Below, piece after piece: positions 1-8,619 of a stretch of DNA of 44,164 bases. The notes under the pieces are model-generated. The model had not been told where the DNA came from, searched no databases, and saw nothing but the letters and a program-made list of their open reading frames with translations. The position numbers and the translations under genes were made by a program. This stretch comes from Candidatus Omnitrophota bacterium (lineage in GTDB: Bacteria; Hinthialibacterota; Hinthialibacteria; Hinthialibacterales; Hinthialibacteraceae): positions 1-44,164 of the forward strand of contig QZKN01000169.1 in assembly GCA_003598175.1 (NCBI GenBank), in the 5' to 3' direction. How positions within the stretch are numbered: the stretch's first letter is position 1; each line of letters begins with the position of its first letter.

Positions 1-156
1 TGTTTCTATCGGTGTTTCTATCGGTGTTTCTATCGGTGTTTCTATCGGTGTTTCTATCGGTGTTTCTATCGGTGTTTCTATCGGTGATTCTATCGGTGAT
101 TCTGTCGGTGTTTCTGTCGGTGATTCCGTCGGTGATTCCGTCGGTGATTCCGTCGG
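1..156. repeat. 12-bp tandem repeat array (about 13 units)
   Basis: The unit TGTTTCTATCGG repeats perfectly seven times (1-84). Six variant units follow, differing by single bases such as TGATTCCGTCGG. The unit length is a multiple of three and encodes PIET/PTES on the minus strand, so copy-number change would lengthen or shorten the protein without a frameshift. The array may continue beyond the left edge. Confidence 0.95.
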
Positions 157-612
157 CGTCGGCGTTTCTATCAGCGTTGGTGAAAGAGTCGGCGTTTCCG
201 TCGGCGTTTCCGTTGATGTTTCCCGTGTTGGAATCGACGTCGGCGTTTCCGTTGATGTTTCCCGTGTTGGAATCGACGTCGGCGTTTCCGTTTGCGTTTC
301 TATAATAACCGGCGTTGCCAACGGAATCGCTGTCGGTGTTTCATCTACAGTCGGACGGATCACAGGAATTTTCGTGGGCGTTTCCGTCGGGGTTGGAGTG
401 GGAGCAGGACGTTCGGTTGGCGTTTCCGTCGGTAAAGGGGAAAGAATGGGCGTTTCCGTCGGCGTTTCCGTCGGCGTTTCATTCGTCGCGTAAGGAACGG
501 CTTCTTCCCGGAGAACCTTCAACCACTTCTCTTCCGCCGCAAAAACGCAGTGGGGAATAAATCCTATATAGAAAACAACTATGAAAATCGAGTATTTGAT
601 CCCACGGAACAA
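1..612 (-). CDS. Secreted Thr/Pro/Glu-repeat protein, 3' end outside window
   Basis: A minus-strand frame is open from 612 to the left edge (204 codons) with no stop. The proposed start is TTG at 612, preceded by GGGGAGG with a 9-base spacer. The first 25 residues form a signal peptide with a hydrophobic core ending in CVFA, followed by a short charged stretch (AEEKWLKVLREE). From about residue 45 the chain is a low-complexity linker of ETPT, TESP, SIPT and finally repeated PIET units. Such Thr/Pro linkers usually tether a surface or exported domain; whatever follows lies outside the window, so function is unknown. The reading is strong because signal peptide, ribosome binding site and repeat share one frame, while the opposite strand gives only an implausible FLSV repeat. 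It is divergent from the HD-GYP gene. Confidence 0.8.
   Translation of the reverse strand, partial: MFRGIKYSIFIVVFYIGFIPHCVFAAEEKWLKVLREEAVPYATNETPTETPTETPILSPLPTETPTERPAPTPTPTETPTKIPVIRPTVDETPTAIPLATPVIIETQTETPTSIPTRETSTETPTSIPTRETSTETPTETPTLSPTLIETPTPTESPTESPTESPTETPTESPIESPIETPIETPIETPIETPIETPIETPIET
202..279. repeat. Two perfect 39-bp tandem copies
   Basis: Positions 202-240 and 241-279 are identical 39-base copies within the same Thr/Pro linker (13 codons each, containing SIPTRETSTETPT on the minus strand). This is a second, longer period within the repeat region and also preserves the frame. Confidence 0.9.
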
Positions 613-932
613 GAGAGAATACCTCCCCTTCACAAGATGAAGCGCCCACACATTTCATAGTAGATTTAAATGAGTTCGTGGATTCGATTCTTCTCCTCTG
701 CAAATCCACAACCGTTATTATAATTACATTTTCGTGAAATGGTCTCGAATTCTTTCCAAATTTGATGATTTCAAAGATAATCCCATATCGTTATGTTGTT
801 TTTGCATTAAAATGTTACATCATCACGGCTAAGAAATGAGATGAACCAATATCAGAATCCATCCTCCATGATATAATCGGAAATTGCCGGGAAATGGTGA
901 ATACCGGATGGAAAATCGAAGGGAATTCGTTG
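613..932. other. Divergent intergenic region
   Basis: It separates the minus-strand repeat protein from the plus-strand HD-GYP gene, so it should hold two divergent promoters. It is AT-rich around 710-830. I see no convincing -35/-10 pair and no RNA gene. Confidence 0.4.
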
Positions 933-2927
933 ATGGCTCTCATCAAATTGCGATTGTTGGCGTCCGATTCCGTCGCCCGGAATGGATGTAATGGTTTCAA
1001 TGAAAGCAATGGTTTTCAGGTGGAAATTGTGCATTCATTTGAAGCGTTGGCCGAAGAAACCGGTGGTTCTATTATTATTCTTTCACAAAAGAAAATGCGG
1101 TGGAATTTGTCGGAATTGGGCGTAACGCTTCCGGTTTTGGTCCTGGTGGACGACGCCGGCTGGAATCACGGCGGGACGCTTGCTCAAAAACCATTCCTAT
1201 TTTTACTTGATTCTCATTCTCATCAATCAGTTGTTCAGCGAACGATTGAACTCCTGAATCGAATGCAAACCCAACAAAAGGAAATCGCCGCTTTAAACAA
1301 ACGGATCGGAGCAATTCAACGCGAGATCGACATCTTCAATCACATCGGTATGGCGCTGGGCGCCGAACAAAACATCGATCGTTTGCTCGATTTGATACTG
1401 ACCTATGCGCGGCAAATTACGGTTGCCGACAGCGGCAGTATTTATATTCTGCGTGAAGATCGGGAAAACCAATGCATGGTAAAACAAACGCTTGTTTTTT
1501 CAAAAACGCAAAGCGATACATTGTCACAGCCGTTTCAGAATGCGGAAATGCCGGTTTCCGACAAATCGATTGCCGGCAGCGTGGCGTTGCAACGAAGCGT
1601 AATCAATCTGGAGGACGTGTACGACATTCCACAGAATTCCATATTCCATTTTAATCCCGATTTCGACCGTTCCATCAATTACCGGTCCAAATCGATGCTG
1701 ACGCTGCCGTTGTGCAACAACGAAAATGAAGTCATCGGCGTTCTGCAGTTGATCAACAAAAAAAAGAAGGCGGGGCAGTCCCTTCACCCCATTACTCTTG
1801 TCGATTCCGAAGTGATCCCATTTACGGCGCGAGACGAAGAACGCGCGCTCGCGCTTGGCGGGCTCGCCGCGGTGGCGCTGGAGAACAGCCTTCTCTATCA
1901 TGAAATCGAGCTCTTATTTGAAGGTTTCGTGCGTGCGTGCGTCAACGCGATTGAATCTCGAGATCCGGTGACCTCCGGCCATTCCGAGCGGGTGACGCAA
2001 ATCACTTTGGCGTTGGCCGAAGCGGTGCATCACACCACCGAAGGTCCGTATGCGGATGTTGGTTTTACCGATGAACAAATGCGGGAATTGCAATATGCGG
2101 GATTATTGCACGATATCGGTAAAATCGGCGTTCGCGAGGCGGTGCTGAATAAAAAGGAAAAACTATTTCCCGGCGAGTTTCGAACTCTCCGACAGCGATT
2201 CGAAACCATTCGCGCCAGTGTGCATTTGGAAAAAGAAAAAAAACGAATGGCCGTTCTATTGCAGGAGGGAATCGAACGGTACGAAGAATCCTGCTCCGCG
2301 TTGGACCAACAATACACGGAAACATTAAATGAAATTGATCGAATTTGGAAATTGCTGGACATTTTGAACCGGCAGGGAATGGTATCGGATGCGCCAATCG
2401 ATGATCTGCCCGCCATTGCCGCACGAACATACGATCCGGGCGACGGCCGGAAATGCAATTTTTTGACCCCACGCGAAGTCGAGTGCCTTTCAATCCCCAA
2501 AGGCAATTTGACCAACGCGGAACTCGCCGAAATTCAATTGCATATCGTGCATACCCGCAGTTTTCTAGAGAAAATTCCGTGGTCGCGCGGATTGCACGAC
2601 GTAACGGAAATCGCTTGCGGCCATCACGAAATGCTCGACGGCAGCGGCTATCCGCGAGGCGTGAAGGAGGCGGAACTTCCCCTTCAAGCCCGCATCATGG
2701 CCATTGCGGATATCTTCGACGCCTTGACCGCGACTGATCGCCCTTATAAAAAGGCAATGCCCTTCGAACAGGTGATATCGATTCTGGAAATGGAAGCGCA
2801 AAACGGCCGCCTTGACGCCGAGTTGGTCCGCATTTTTAAGGTAAATCATATCCATGAACAGATTGGATTGCAGAACACGCGCATACGCGAATGGACGCAA
2901 ACCGGATTGTCGCCCTTGCGGCGGTGA
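933..2927 (+). CDS. GAF-HD-GYP protein, probable cyclic-di-GMP phosphodiesterase
   Basis: Predicted cytoplasmic enzyme of 664 residues that would hydrolyse cyclic di-GMP. Residues 1-105 are a receiver-like alpha/beta region without a recognisable phosphoacceptor pattern. A coiled coil (about 105-135) and a GAF domain (about 137-322) follow. The HD-GYP domain begins at SRDPVTSGHSERV and carries HDIGK (393-397), HHE (564-566), DGSGYP (569-574) and DIFDALTA (593-600). About 110 mostly helical residues are inserted between the HDIGK half and the HHE/GYP half. The ATG at 933 was chosen because GAAGGG lies 9 bases upstream; an in-frame ATG at 894 lacks a good site. The cyclase gene follows after 54 bases, suggesting an operon and a shared nucleotide-signalling theme. 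Family assignment is firm; the insert's role is unknown. Confidence 0.9.
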   Translation: MALIKLRLLASDSVARNGCNGFNESNGFQVEIVHSFEALAEETGGSIIILSQKKMRWNLSELGVTLPVLVLVDDAGWNHGGTLAQKPFLFLLDSHSHQSVVQRTIELLNRMQTQQKEIAALNKRIGAIQREIDIFNHIGMALGAEQNIDRLLDLILTYARQITVADSGSIYILREDRENQCMVKQTLVFSKTQSDTLSQPFQNAEMPVSDKSIAGSVALQRSVINLEDVYDIPQNSIFHFNPDFDRSINYRSKSMLTLPLCNNENEVIGVLQLINKKKKAGQSLHPITLVDSEVIPFTARDEERALALGGLAAVALENSLLYHEIELLFEGFVRACVNAIESRDPVTSGHSERVTQITLALAEAVHHTTEGPYADVGFTDEQMRELQYAGLLHDIGKIGVREAVLNKKEKLFPGEFRTLRQRFETIRASVHLEKEKKRMAVLLQEGIERYEESCSALDQQYTETLNEIDRIWKLLDILNRQGMVSDAPIDDLPAIAARTYDPGDGRKCNFLTPREVECLSIPKGNLTNAELAEIQLHIVHTRSFLEKIPWSRGLHDVTEIACGHHEMLDGSGYPRGVKEAELPLQARIMAIADIFDALTATDRPYKKAMPFEQVISILEMEAQNGRLDAELVRIFKVNHIHEQIGLQNTRIREWTQTGLSPLRR

Positions 2928-2981
2928 ATCCGAAAGAGCCGGCAGAACGTCGGCGCTTCTTTCGATGGATGATCGTCGGCT

Positions 2982-4955
2982 ATGAAGAAATTCAATCCCA
3001 AAACGATTCAGCGTCTGATCGGCCTCAGCATGGGCGTGTATATTTCGTTTGTAAGCGTGCACTTCTTGTTCGATCCCAGGCCGAATTCTCACGAGCCTCT
3101 TTTCGCCGTCGACGCGTGGTGTTACGACCGATTGCTGCGGCAACGTTCCATAATATATGAAACCATGAACGAAAGTATGCCGGAAATCTTCATCCTGGCT
3201 TTCGATGAGGACAGTTTTTCAACTCTCACCACTCTCGAGGATCCGCGACTGGCGCAATGGCCGTGGTCGCCTCGCCTGTTCGCGCAGGTGGTGAAGCGAT
3301 TGCGCCAATTCGGCGTGGCGGTCATCGGCATCGATAAACTGTTTGTCGAACCGCATCTGCTGAACGACGCCCATGATCCGTTTGCACATGAAGAGGAGTT
3401 TGCACAAGCATGTCGTGAGCATGGCAAGGTGGTGTTGGCAAGCAAAATCGAACAAATTCGCCCCGACGAATCGAGCGTTATTCAAAATTTGGTGGAGCCG
3501 CTCGCGATTCTACGCGAATCGACGCGGCAAGGCGTTATCTCGTTGCCGAAAGACGCGGACGACTCGATTCGCCGCGCCTTTCCGTTCAGCCGCCATCAAA
3601 ATCGCGTCTTGCCGGCGTTTGCGACGGAAATAACGCGTCTTTTTTTGCATTTGCATGAACCGGATTTGCAGCTGGGCCAAGACAACGTATCCATGATCGG
3701 CGATTTGACCGTTCCTCTGCATCACGAGACCTTTTATATATCTTATGATACAACTCGAATTCAACGATTTCCGTTTTATCTCTTCGTGGATGGACTCTAT
3801 GAAACCTTTTCCGAACCATTTTTCGGCGCGGAATCAAACGAAGGGGAAATGGAAACATTCGATGTAAACCGTCTGAAAAACAGCATCGTATTGATGGGCG
3901 CCGTGACCGGCGAACTCCACGACGAATTCAAGACGCCAATCCAAATCAAGCCGATTCCGGGCGTGGAAATCCACGCCAACATCGTCAAAACCCTGTTATC
4001 CGCAAAGATCCTGCGACACGTCGACGATCGCCTGCAAATGGGGGGAACGTTGCTTCTCGCAATTGTCTTATGCGCGTTATGTAATTTCTTTTCCCTTCGC
4101 ATCGGAATCCTGAGCGGCATTGCGGGGATGGTGGGATGGGTGGGATGCAGCGCGCTTCTGTTTTTGTACGGCGATTGGGTGATCCGCGCGATCACGCCGC
4201 CGGTTTGCGTCGCTCTGGCCACGGCGGCGTCGATTTCCTATCGCTACATTTTCGAGGAGCGCGAAAAGCGCTACTTAAAACACCTGTTTTCCAAAGCCAC
4301 GGATGCAAAACTCGTGGATTTGCTGCTGGAAAATCCCGATCTGGTCAAACTGGGCGGCGACAAACGCCGGATCACCGTTTTGTTTTCCGACATTCGCTCC
4401 TTCACGCCTCTCTCCGAAACGATGCGGCCGGAAGAGTTGATTGTATTTCTCAATCAGTACTTTACGGCGGTGACCGACGTGATTTTTTGCAACCACGGCA
4501 TGATCGACAAATATATCGGCGACGCGGTCATGGCCATTTTCGGCGCGCCGGTCCCCTGCGAGGATCATGCGTATCAAGCTTGCAAGGCCGCGGTGGAAAT
4601 TTTACGGGCGCAAAAGAAGATTTCCCAATCCTTCGAGGCGCAGGGAAATGCCCCTTTCCGCATCGGCATCGGCGTTCACACCGGCCCGGCGGTGTTGGGC
4701 AATTTGGGCTCCGACAAACGCAGCGATTACACCTGCATCGGCGATACGGTCAACATCGCGTCCCGCATCGAAGGGCTCAACAAAGACTGCCAAACGGAAA
4801 TTTTAATCAGCGAAAGCACGTATCGGGAATTTGCCGGATGGTTGGAAATCCGCGAGGTGGGCGAATGCGCCATCCGCGGTCGGAAAGGGAAAGTGTTGTT
4901 GTATGAATTGCTGAACGTACAACCACGGTCTGATTTAGCCGGATCGCAAGAGTAA
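2982..4955 (+). CDS. CHASE2-domain class III adenylate cyclase
   Basis: Membrane-bound cyclase of 657 residues. An N-terminal membrane segment (about 13-30) is followed by an extracytoplasmic CHASE2 sensor (about 40-345, with the typical WPWSR-like and IGIDKLF regions). Two or three transmembrane helices (355-420) and a class III cyclase domain (about 462-640) complete it. Metal-binding aspartates are D470 (FSDIRSF) and D514 (KYIGDAV). Substrate-specifying residues are K510 and T584 (DYTCIGD), and N591/R595 match the transition-state pair. The Lys/Thr combination favours ATP over GTP, so cAMP is the expected product. ATG 2982 is the only ATG after an in-frame stop at 2970, but no clear Shine-Dalgarno is visible; translation may depend on the upstream gene. 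Confidence 0.92.
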   Translation: MKKFNPKTIQRLIGLSMGVYISFVSVHFLFDPRPNSHEPLFAVDAWCYDRLLRQRSIIYETMNESMPEIFILAFDEDSFSTLTTLEDPRLAQWPWSPRLFAQVVKRLRQFGVAVIGIDKLFVEPHLLNDAHDPFAHEEEFAQACREHGKVVLASKIEQIRPDESSVIQNLVEPLAILRESTRQGVISLPKDADDSIRRAFPFSRHQNRVLPAFATEITRLFLHLHEPDLQLGQDNVSMIGDLTVPLHHETFYISYDTTRIQRFPFYLFVDGLYETFSEPFFGAESNEGEMETFDVNRLKNSIVLMGAVTGELHDEFKTPIQIKPIPGVEIHANIVKTLLSAKILRHVDDRLQMGGTLLLAIVLCALCNFFSLRIGILSGIAGMVGWVGCSALLFLYGDWVIRAITPPVCVALATAASISYRYIFEEREKRYLKHLFSKATDAKLVDLLLENPDLVKLGGDKRRITVLFSDIRSFTPLSETMRPEELIVFLNQYFTAVTDVIFCNHGMIDKYIGDAVMAIFGAPVPCEDHAYQACKAAVEILRAQKKISQSFEAQGNAPFRIGIGVHTGPAVLGNLGSDKRSDYTCIGDTVNIASRIEGLNKDCQTEILISESTYREFAGWLEIREVGECAIRGRKGKVLLYELLNVQPRSDLAGSQE

Positions 4956-5040
4956 GTCAAAGCCGGCCCTTGAGTTGCCATTGACATCGCCAGTATGCCG
5001 GAATCGCTTCCCGCAATCCCTTTTTCCAACCAATAATTTC

Positions 5041-5056
5041 TTCTTCGCGGGAAGAA
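5041..5056. terminator. Short hairpin between convergent genes
   Basis: TTCTTC-GCGG-GAAGAA is a 6-bp stem with a 4-base loop, between the 3' ends of the cyclase gene and the convergent oxidoreductase gene. The following T-run (CTTTTG) is weak, so terminator function is only possible. Confidence 0.3.
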
Positions 5057-5076
5057 CTTTTGCCTATCGAGCCTTG

Positions 5077-6369
5077 TTATAAAGGGTGTGGCAATTGATA
5101 CGGTTGACGCATGAGACGTTCAAGAAACTGATTCGCCTCTTCATCATCCGGAAATATCTCTTTTTCCGGATCCCACTGCAGTTTCCGGCCAATCCAACGG
5201 GCTATATTCCCCAAATGACAGATGTTCGACGAACGATGCCCGATTTCCACATCCGCAACCGGTTTTTCCCGCGAGCGAATACAGTCAAACCAGTTTTGAA
5301 TGTGGCAAGTCAACATATCCGGCGGCGGCTTGATCTCTTTCCGCGCCTCTTCCACGATTTCCGGAGGATCGGAACTTACTTTTCCGTATCCGACGATAAT
5401 CTTCCCTTTTTCCCCCACAAAAATCCGGTCCGGTTGATTCTCCAATTGTAATAATACACCATTCGCATAACGAAAACTGACGCGACGCCCCTGGCTGCAT
5501 AACCGATCTCCGCGATCACGGCTTTCCGACTCCGAATAGACCACCGGTTCGAGTTTTCCCCCTTCCTCCCATACTTCGACCGGGCCGGTGTGATCGGTTC
5601 CAAGCCCCCATTGCACCAAATCGAATCCGTGCGCGCCAGTCCCGGTCATTTCTCCACCGGAATACGGCCGCAGTGAAATCCAACCCGGTTTGGCTCGCTG
5701 AATGAAAATATCCTCGTGATACGGCGCTGGTTCGGTCTGACCACACCAAACATCCCAATCGAGACCTTGCGGGATCGGTTGGGATGAAAATTTACTTTCC
5801 CAAGAACTCGGATAGTTGGACTCGATGACCGTGTGCACTTTTCCGATTTTGCCTTCCCGCACCAGGGCGCACGCAAGCTCATGCTCGACGGACGAACGAC
5901 GCTGCATGCCGACTTGAAAAACGCGTTGATACTTTCGCGCCGCCTTCACCATCGCCTGACCTTCGCGGATGGTCAGCCCCAGCGGTTTCTCGCAATACAC
6001 ATCCTTCTCGGCCTGGCAGGCGTGGATGCTCGGCAGCGCGTGCCAATGATCGGGCGTGGCGACGAAAACCGCGTCGATATCCGTTGCGTCCAACATTTGA
6101 CGGTAATCTTGGTAAATCCGACAATGCTGTTTTGCCGCCTTGGATTCGGCTCGCTGCCTATCGACGTCACAAACAGCTACGATTCGGCCGTCGGTAGGCA
6201 AGTCCATCAACTGATTGCCGCGGCGTCCGACGCCGATATACCCGATCCCGATTCGATCATTCGCGCCGAGTGAAGCAAGAACACCAACAGGAATGGTTAA
6301 TGGCGCGCACATGGAACTTACTATCCCTTTTAGAAAGCCTCGACGTGATGAATCCAGTGTACATGACAT
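5077..6369 (-). CDS. Tat-exported Gfo/Idh/MocA-family oxidoreductase
   Basis: NAD(P)-dependent sugar or inositol dehydrogenase-like protein of 430 residues. It opens with a twin-arginine leader (SRRGFLK, residues 8-14, then a hydrophobic stretch), so export after folding is expected. The Rossmann fold starts at IGYIGVGRRGN with VCDVD closing the second strand. FVATPDHWH and the conserved EKP motif (127-129, Lys128 catalytic in this family) follow, and GTGAHGFDLVQW lies in the substrate domain. The start at 6369 is supported by GGGAG 8 bases upstream; the frame stays open to 6576 on GTG but would overlap the upstream gene and bury the Tat motif. Secreted members are common in planctomycete-like genomes and are presumed to act on extracellular carbohydrates. 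The substrate cannot be read from sequence. Confidence 0.9.
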   Translation of the reverse strand: MSCTLDSSRRGFLKGIVSSMCAPLTIPVGVLASLGANDRIGIGYIGVGRRGNQLMDLPTDGRIVAVCDVDRQRAESKAAKQHCRIYQDYRQMLDATDIDAVFVATPDHWHALPSIHACQAEKDVYCEKPLGLTIREGQAMVKAARKYQRVFQVGMQRRSSVEHELACALVREGKIGKVHTVIESNYPSSWESKFSSQPIPQGLDWDVWCGQTEPAPYHEDIFIQRAKPGWISLRPYSGGEMTGTGAHGFDLVQWGLGTDHTGPVEVWEEGGKLEPVVYSESESRDRGDRLCSQGRRVSFRYANGVLLQLENQPDRIFVGEKGKIIVGYGKVSSDPPEIVEEARKEIKPPPDMLTCHIQNWFDCIRSREKPVADVEIGHRSSNICHLGNIARWIGRKLQWDPEKEIFPDDEEANQFLERLMRQPYQLPHPL

Positions 6370-6407
6370 ATTTGAATCTCCCGTATTTTTAATGAATAAT
6401 AAAACAA

Positions 6408-7241
6408 TTACTCCATATCCGCATCCCGTATGGCTTGTTCCAACAAGGACGACAGCCCCAATTCGGAAGCCCATTTTCGAAGATATTCCATATCCAACAT
6501 ACGATGTTGAACTTTTAAAACCCCCATAATATCGTTCCATTGTTGTTGGGATACGTAGTTTCCCAAACGATACCACTCTAGCTTACTGAGAATAATATCT
6601 TCCGGAGAGAGGAGATAATACCGGGCAGCTCCTTCTATTTCCTCCAATTCTTCTTTCCTCCGCCTTCGAAACGATTCCTTCGGATAGTCTTCGTCTTTTA
6701 CGATAAACACATCGATTTTCATCAACGTTTCCAAATGAATCAGGTTAAATGAAGTACTATCGCGAATTGCTCGGATCATCATCTCTTCATCCCGATAATA
6801 AGATGATTCGAGAAGTGTAACCAACAAGGGAACCTGATGAATTTTCAAATCCGATACAATGTCAACATCCAACGTTGCTCGAGGGATTCCATAGGCGGAA
6901 CTGGCGACCGAGCCGCCGATGGAATACGATACTCCAATTTTTTCAAAAGCATCAATCAAAGGGATCATGGTTGCAAGCAGGTCGGGTGCGTTCATCGTTT
7001 CTCCATTATGCGGGAACTGTTCTATCACAGTGATCCCATAATTATAAGCAAGGATCGTTTCCTTTCTTTTTTCCAGTGTCCACTCCGGATTGGCTTTCAT
7101 CATGGCCCTTCTTGACAACCGGATGATACGCTGTGACCAGGAACGAGTGATCGCTATGCGTTTCGCTATACTGGCTTGTCGAATCAACGCGATATGAACA
7201 TCTTCCATTTCCGGATGAGTATCGTGGGATTGAGTTCTCAT
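6408..7241 (-). CDS. Nucleotidyltransferase-like protein fused to a small N-terminal domain
   Basis: From ATG 7241 the product is 277 residues. The C-terminal part (from about residue 83) is a nucleotidyltransferase-superfamily fold with SIGGSVASSAYGIP followed by DVDIV, resembling AbiEii/MNT-type stand-alone transferases. The first ~70 residues (ALIRQASIAKRIAITRSW...) look like a separate small helical domain of the kind often encoded next to such genes. An internal ATG at 6995 starts exactly at the transferase domain and carries GGAG five bases upstream, so the gene may be a recent fusion or may also produce a shorter protein. ATG 7208 is another possible start. ATG 7241 lies 5 bases after the stop of a tiny upstream ORF, compatible with coupling. 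Biological role unknown. Confidence 0.7.
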   Translation of the reverse strand: MRTQSHDTHPEMEDVHIALIRQASIAKRIAITRSWSQRIIRLSRRAMMKANPEWTLEKRKETILAYNYGITVIEQFPHNGETMNAPDLLATMIPLIDAFEKIGVSYSIGGSVASSAYGIPRATLDVDIVSDLKIHQVPLLVTLLESSYYRDEEMMIRAIRDSTSFNLIHLETLMKIDVFIVKDEDYPKESFRRRRKEELEEIEGAARYYLLSPEDIILSKLEWYRLGNYVSQQQWNDIMGVLKVQHRMLDMEYLRKWASELGLSSLLEQAIRDADME

Positions 7242-7246
7242 CGTTG

Positions 7247-7372
7247 TCAATACGTTACTGCCATCTGTTTGGTCAGGCAAATTTCATTGTTGGCGTCAAG
7301 AACAAGGAAATGTGGCGCGATTTCCAATTCCAGGATACGATGGATCGAAGTACGATGAGTAATTTCGGACAT
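7247..7372 (-). CDS. Possible 41-residue leader ORF
   Basis: A small frame beginning MSEITHRTSIHR with AAGGGGA 5 bases before its ATG at 7372. It ends in TGA at 7247, 5 bases before the ATG of the nucleotidyltransferase-like gene. Good ribosome binding site and tight spacing are the only evidence. I recognise no homologue; it may be a degraded N-terminus or a coupled leader peptide. Confidence 0.3.
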   Translation of the reverse strand: MSEITHRTSIHRILELEIAPHFLVLDANNEICLTKQMAVTY

Positions 7373-7577
7373 ATCATTCCCCTTCGCAATCTTGAATATG
7401 AAACAATGATGATCGGTCGTTTCCGTTGCTCACGAGTTTCCATTGTTCCGAATATGGTATAGTATGAGTCCTATTTTGAAAAAATCCATGATATCGATCC
7501 GATAATCTGGTGGGTTGATAAACACTATCGATCCTACATCAATATGAAATGAAGTTTTTTTAAAGGAGAGTTACAAA

Positions 7578-8270
7578 ATGAGAATACGGCATTCACAACA
7601 TTTCCTGATTCCGATTATTTTTAGAACCACAATCCTATCCGTCATGATTATGCCATCCCTTTGCCTGGCGCAATCCGAGCTTTTCTCCGCTGAAAAAGGA
7701 GAATCCATACAGATTCAAGGATGCCGCGTCGCCCTCCTCATCGCCGACGGATATCACGATCACGAGTTTTGGTTTCCATATTACCGCTTGAAGGAAGCCG
7801 GCGCGGAAGTGCTCGTGGCCGGTCCGCAAAAAGGCGTGGTGTATGGAGAAGGTCGGCATGGCAAGGATGGCCTGCCCGCGCAAGTCGAATATACGATCGA
7901 AGAAATCATGCAACAAAAGTTTGACGTGATTTACCTGCCCGGCGGACTATGGTCGCCGATGACCTTGCGGGCGCATCGTCCCACTCTCGAATTTGTGCAA
8001 AAAGCGTTCAAGGATAACGTTCTGGTCGCCGCCATTTGCCATGCGCCCTGGATTCTCATTTCCGCCGACGTGGTGAAAGGCCGGAAAATCGCCTGCCCTT
8101 CCGATATGGCGGCGGACGTGACCAACGCCGGAGGAATTTACGTAAAAGATCGTTGTGTACGCGACGGCAATCTGATCACCGCCGTCTACTTCGGCTACTT
8201 GCCGGATCATTTTCGGATGTTGATGCCGGCGATCGCGGACAAAATCCGGAAATATGAAAAACCGAAATAA
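7578..8270 (+). CDS. Exported DJ-1/PfpI-family protein
   Basis: Product of 230 residues with an N-terminal signal peptide (hydrophobic core about 10-29, ending SLCLAQ) and a DJ-1/PfpI glutamine-amidotransferase-like fold. CRVALLIADGYHDHEFWFP is the first strand and acidic turn. YLPGG precedes the nucleophile region, and AAICHAPWIL contains the conserved elbow Cys followed by His. The ATG at 7578 has AAAGGAGAG 7 bases upstream. Family members act as glyoxalase/deglycase-like enzymes or chaperone-proteases; most are cytoplasmic, so predicted export is notable. The gene stands alone in orientation, with the minus-strand unit on its left. Confidence 0.88.
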   Translation: MRIRHSQHFLIPIIFRTTILSVMIMPSLCLAQSELFSAEKGESIQIQGCRVALLIADGYHDHEFWFPYYRLKEAGAEVLVAGPQKGVVYGEGRHGKDGLPAQVEYTIEEIMQQKFDVIYLPGGLWSPMTLRAHRPTLEFVQKAFKDNVLVAAICHAPWILISADVVKGRKIACPSDMAADVTNAGGIYVKDRCVRDGNLITAVYFGYLPDHFRMLMPAIADKIRKYEKPK

Positions 8271-8400
8271 GCATTGCCGGTATCCGCGCCGGTGTATGCC
8301 CCCTTTTTGTCTCTGAAAAGAGCCTAAAAACTGTTCCGCTTCAGCCGGAAATGGAATTTTCCCCCGTTTGAGTTAATGTAGTCAAACAGAGGAAACTCTC

Positions 8401-8619
8401 ATGAAAAAAAGCCGCAAACAGTACACATCGCAAGAGAAAATAGCAATCCTACGCCGGCATTTTCTGGATCACACGCCGGTCTCCGATCGGTGTGACGAAT
8501 TGACCCTGCAGCCGAAACGCCATGCACACGAACGAGAATTCCGCTGCGATCCATTCCCGCCGTTGATGGCATGCGTTATGCTGCTAATCATAAATCAGAA
8601 AGGATTAAGACATGAATGA
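8401..8619 (+). pseudogene. Remnant of an IS3-type transposase OrfA
   Basis: The first ~38 codons (KKSRKQYTSQEKIAILRR...SDRCDELTLQP) match the helix-turn-helix start of IS3-like OrfA/COG2963 proteins, with a good AGAGGA site before ATG 8401. After LQP the expected FYxWQK continuation is lost and the frame continues into unrelated sequence. An inverted repeat GTTTGA/TCAAAC (8366-8387) lies just upstream. This is a truncated insertion-sequence remnant next to the HEPN-like pair. Confidence 0.65.

Noticed and set aside
1..156. CRISPR-like repeat array
   Set aside because: Units are 12 bp, contiguous and coding, with no spacers.
12..305. Plus-strand ORF encoding repeated FLSV
   Set aside because: It is the shadow of the minus-strand Thr/Pro repeat gene, has no ribosome binding site, and ends where the repeats end.
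6370..6576. Longer N-terminus of the Gfo/Idh/MocA gene from GTG 6576
   Set aside because: It would overlap the upstream gene and hide the Tat motif, while ATG 6369 has a good ribosome binding site.
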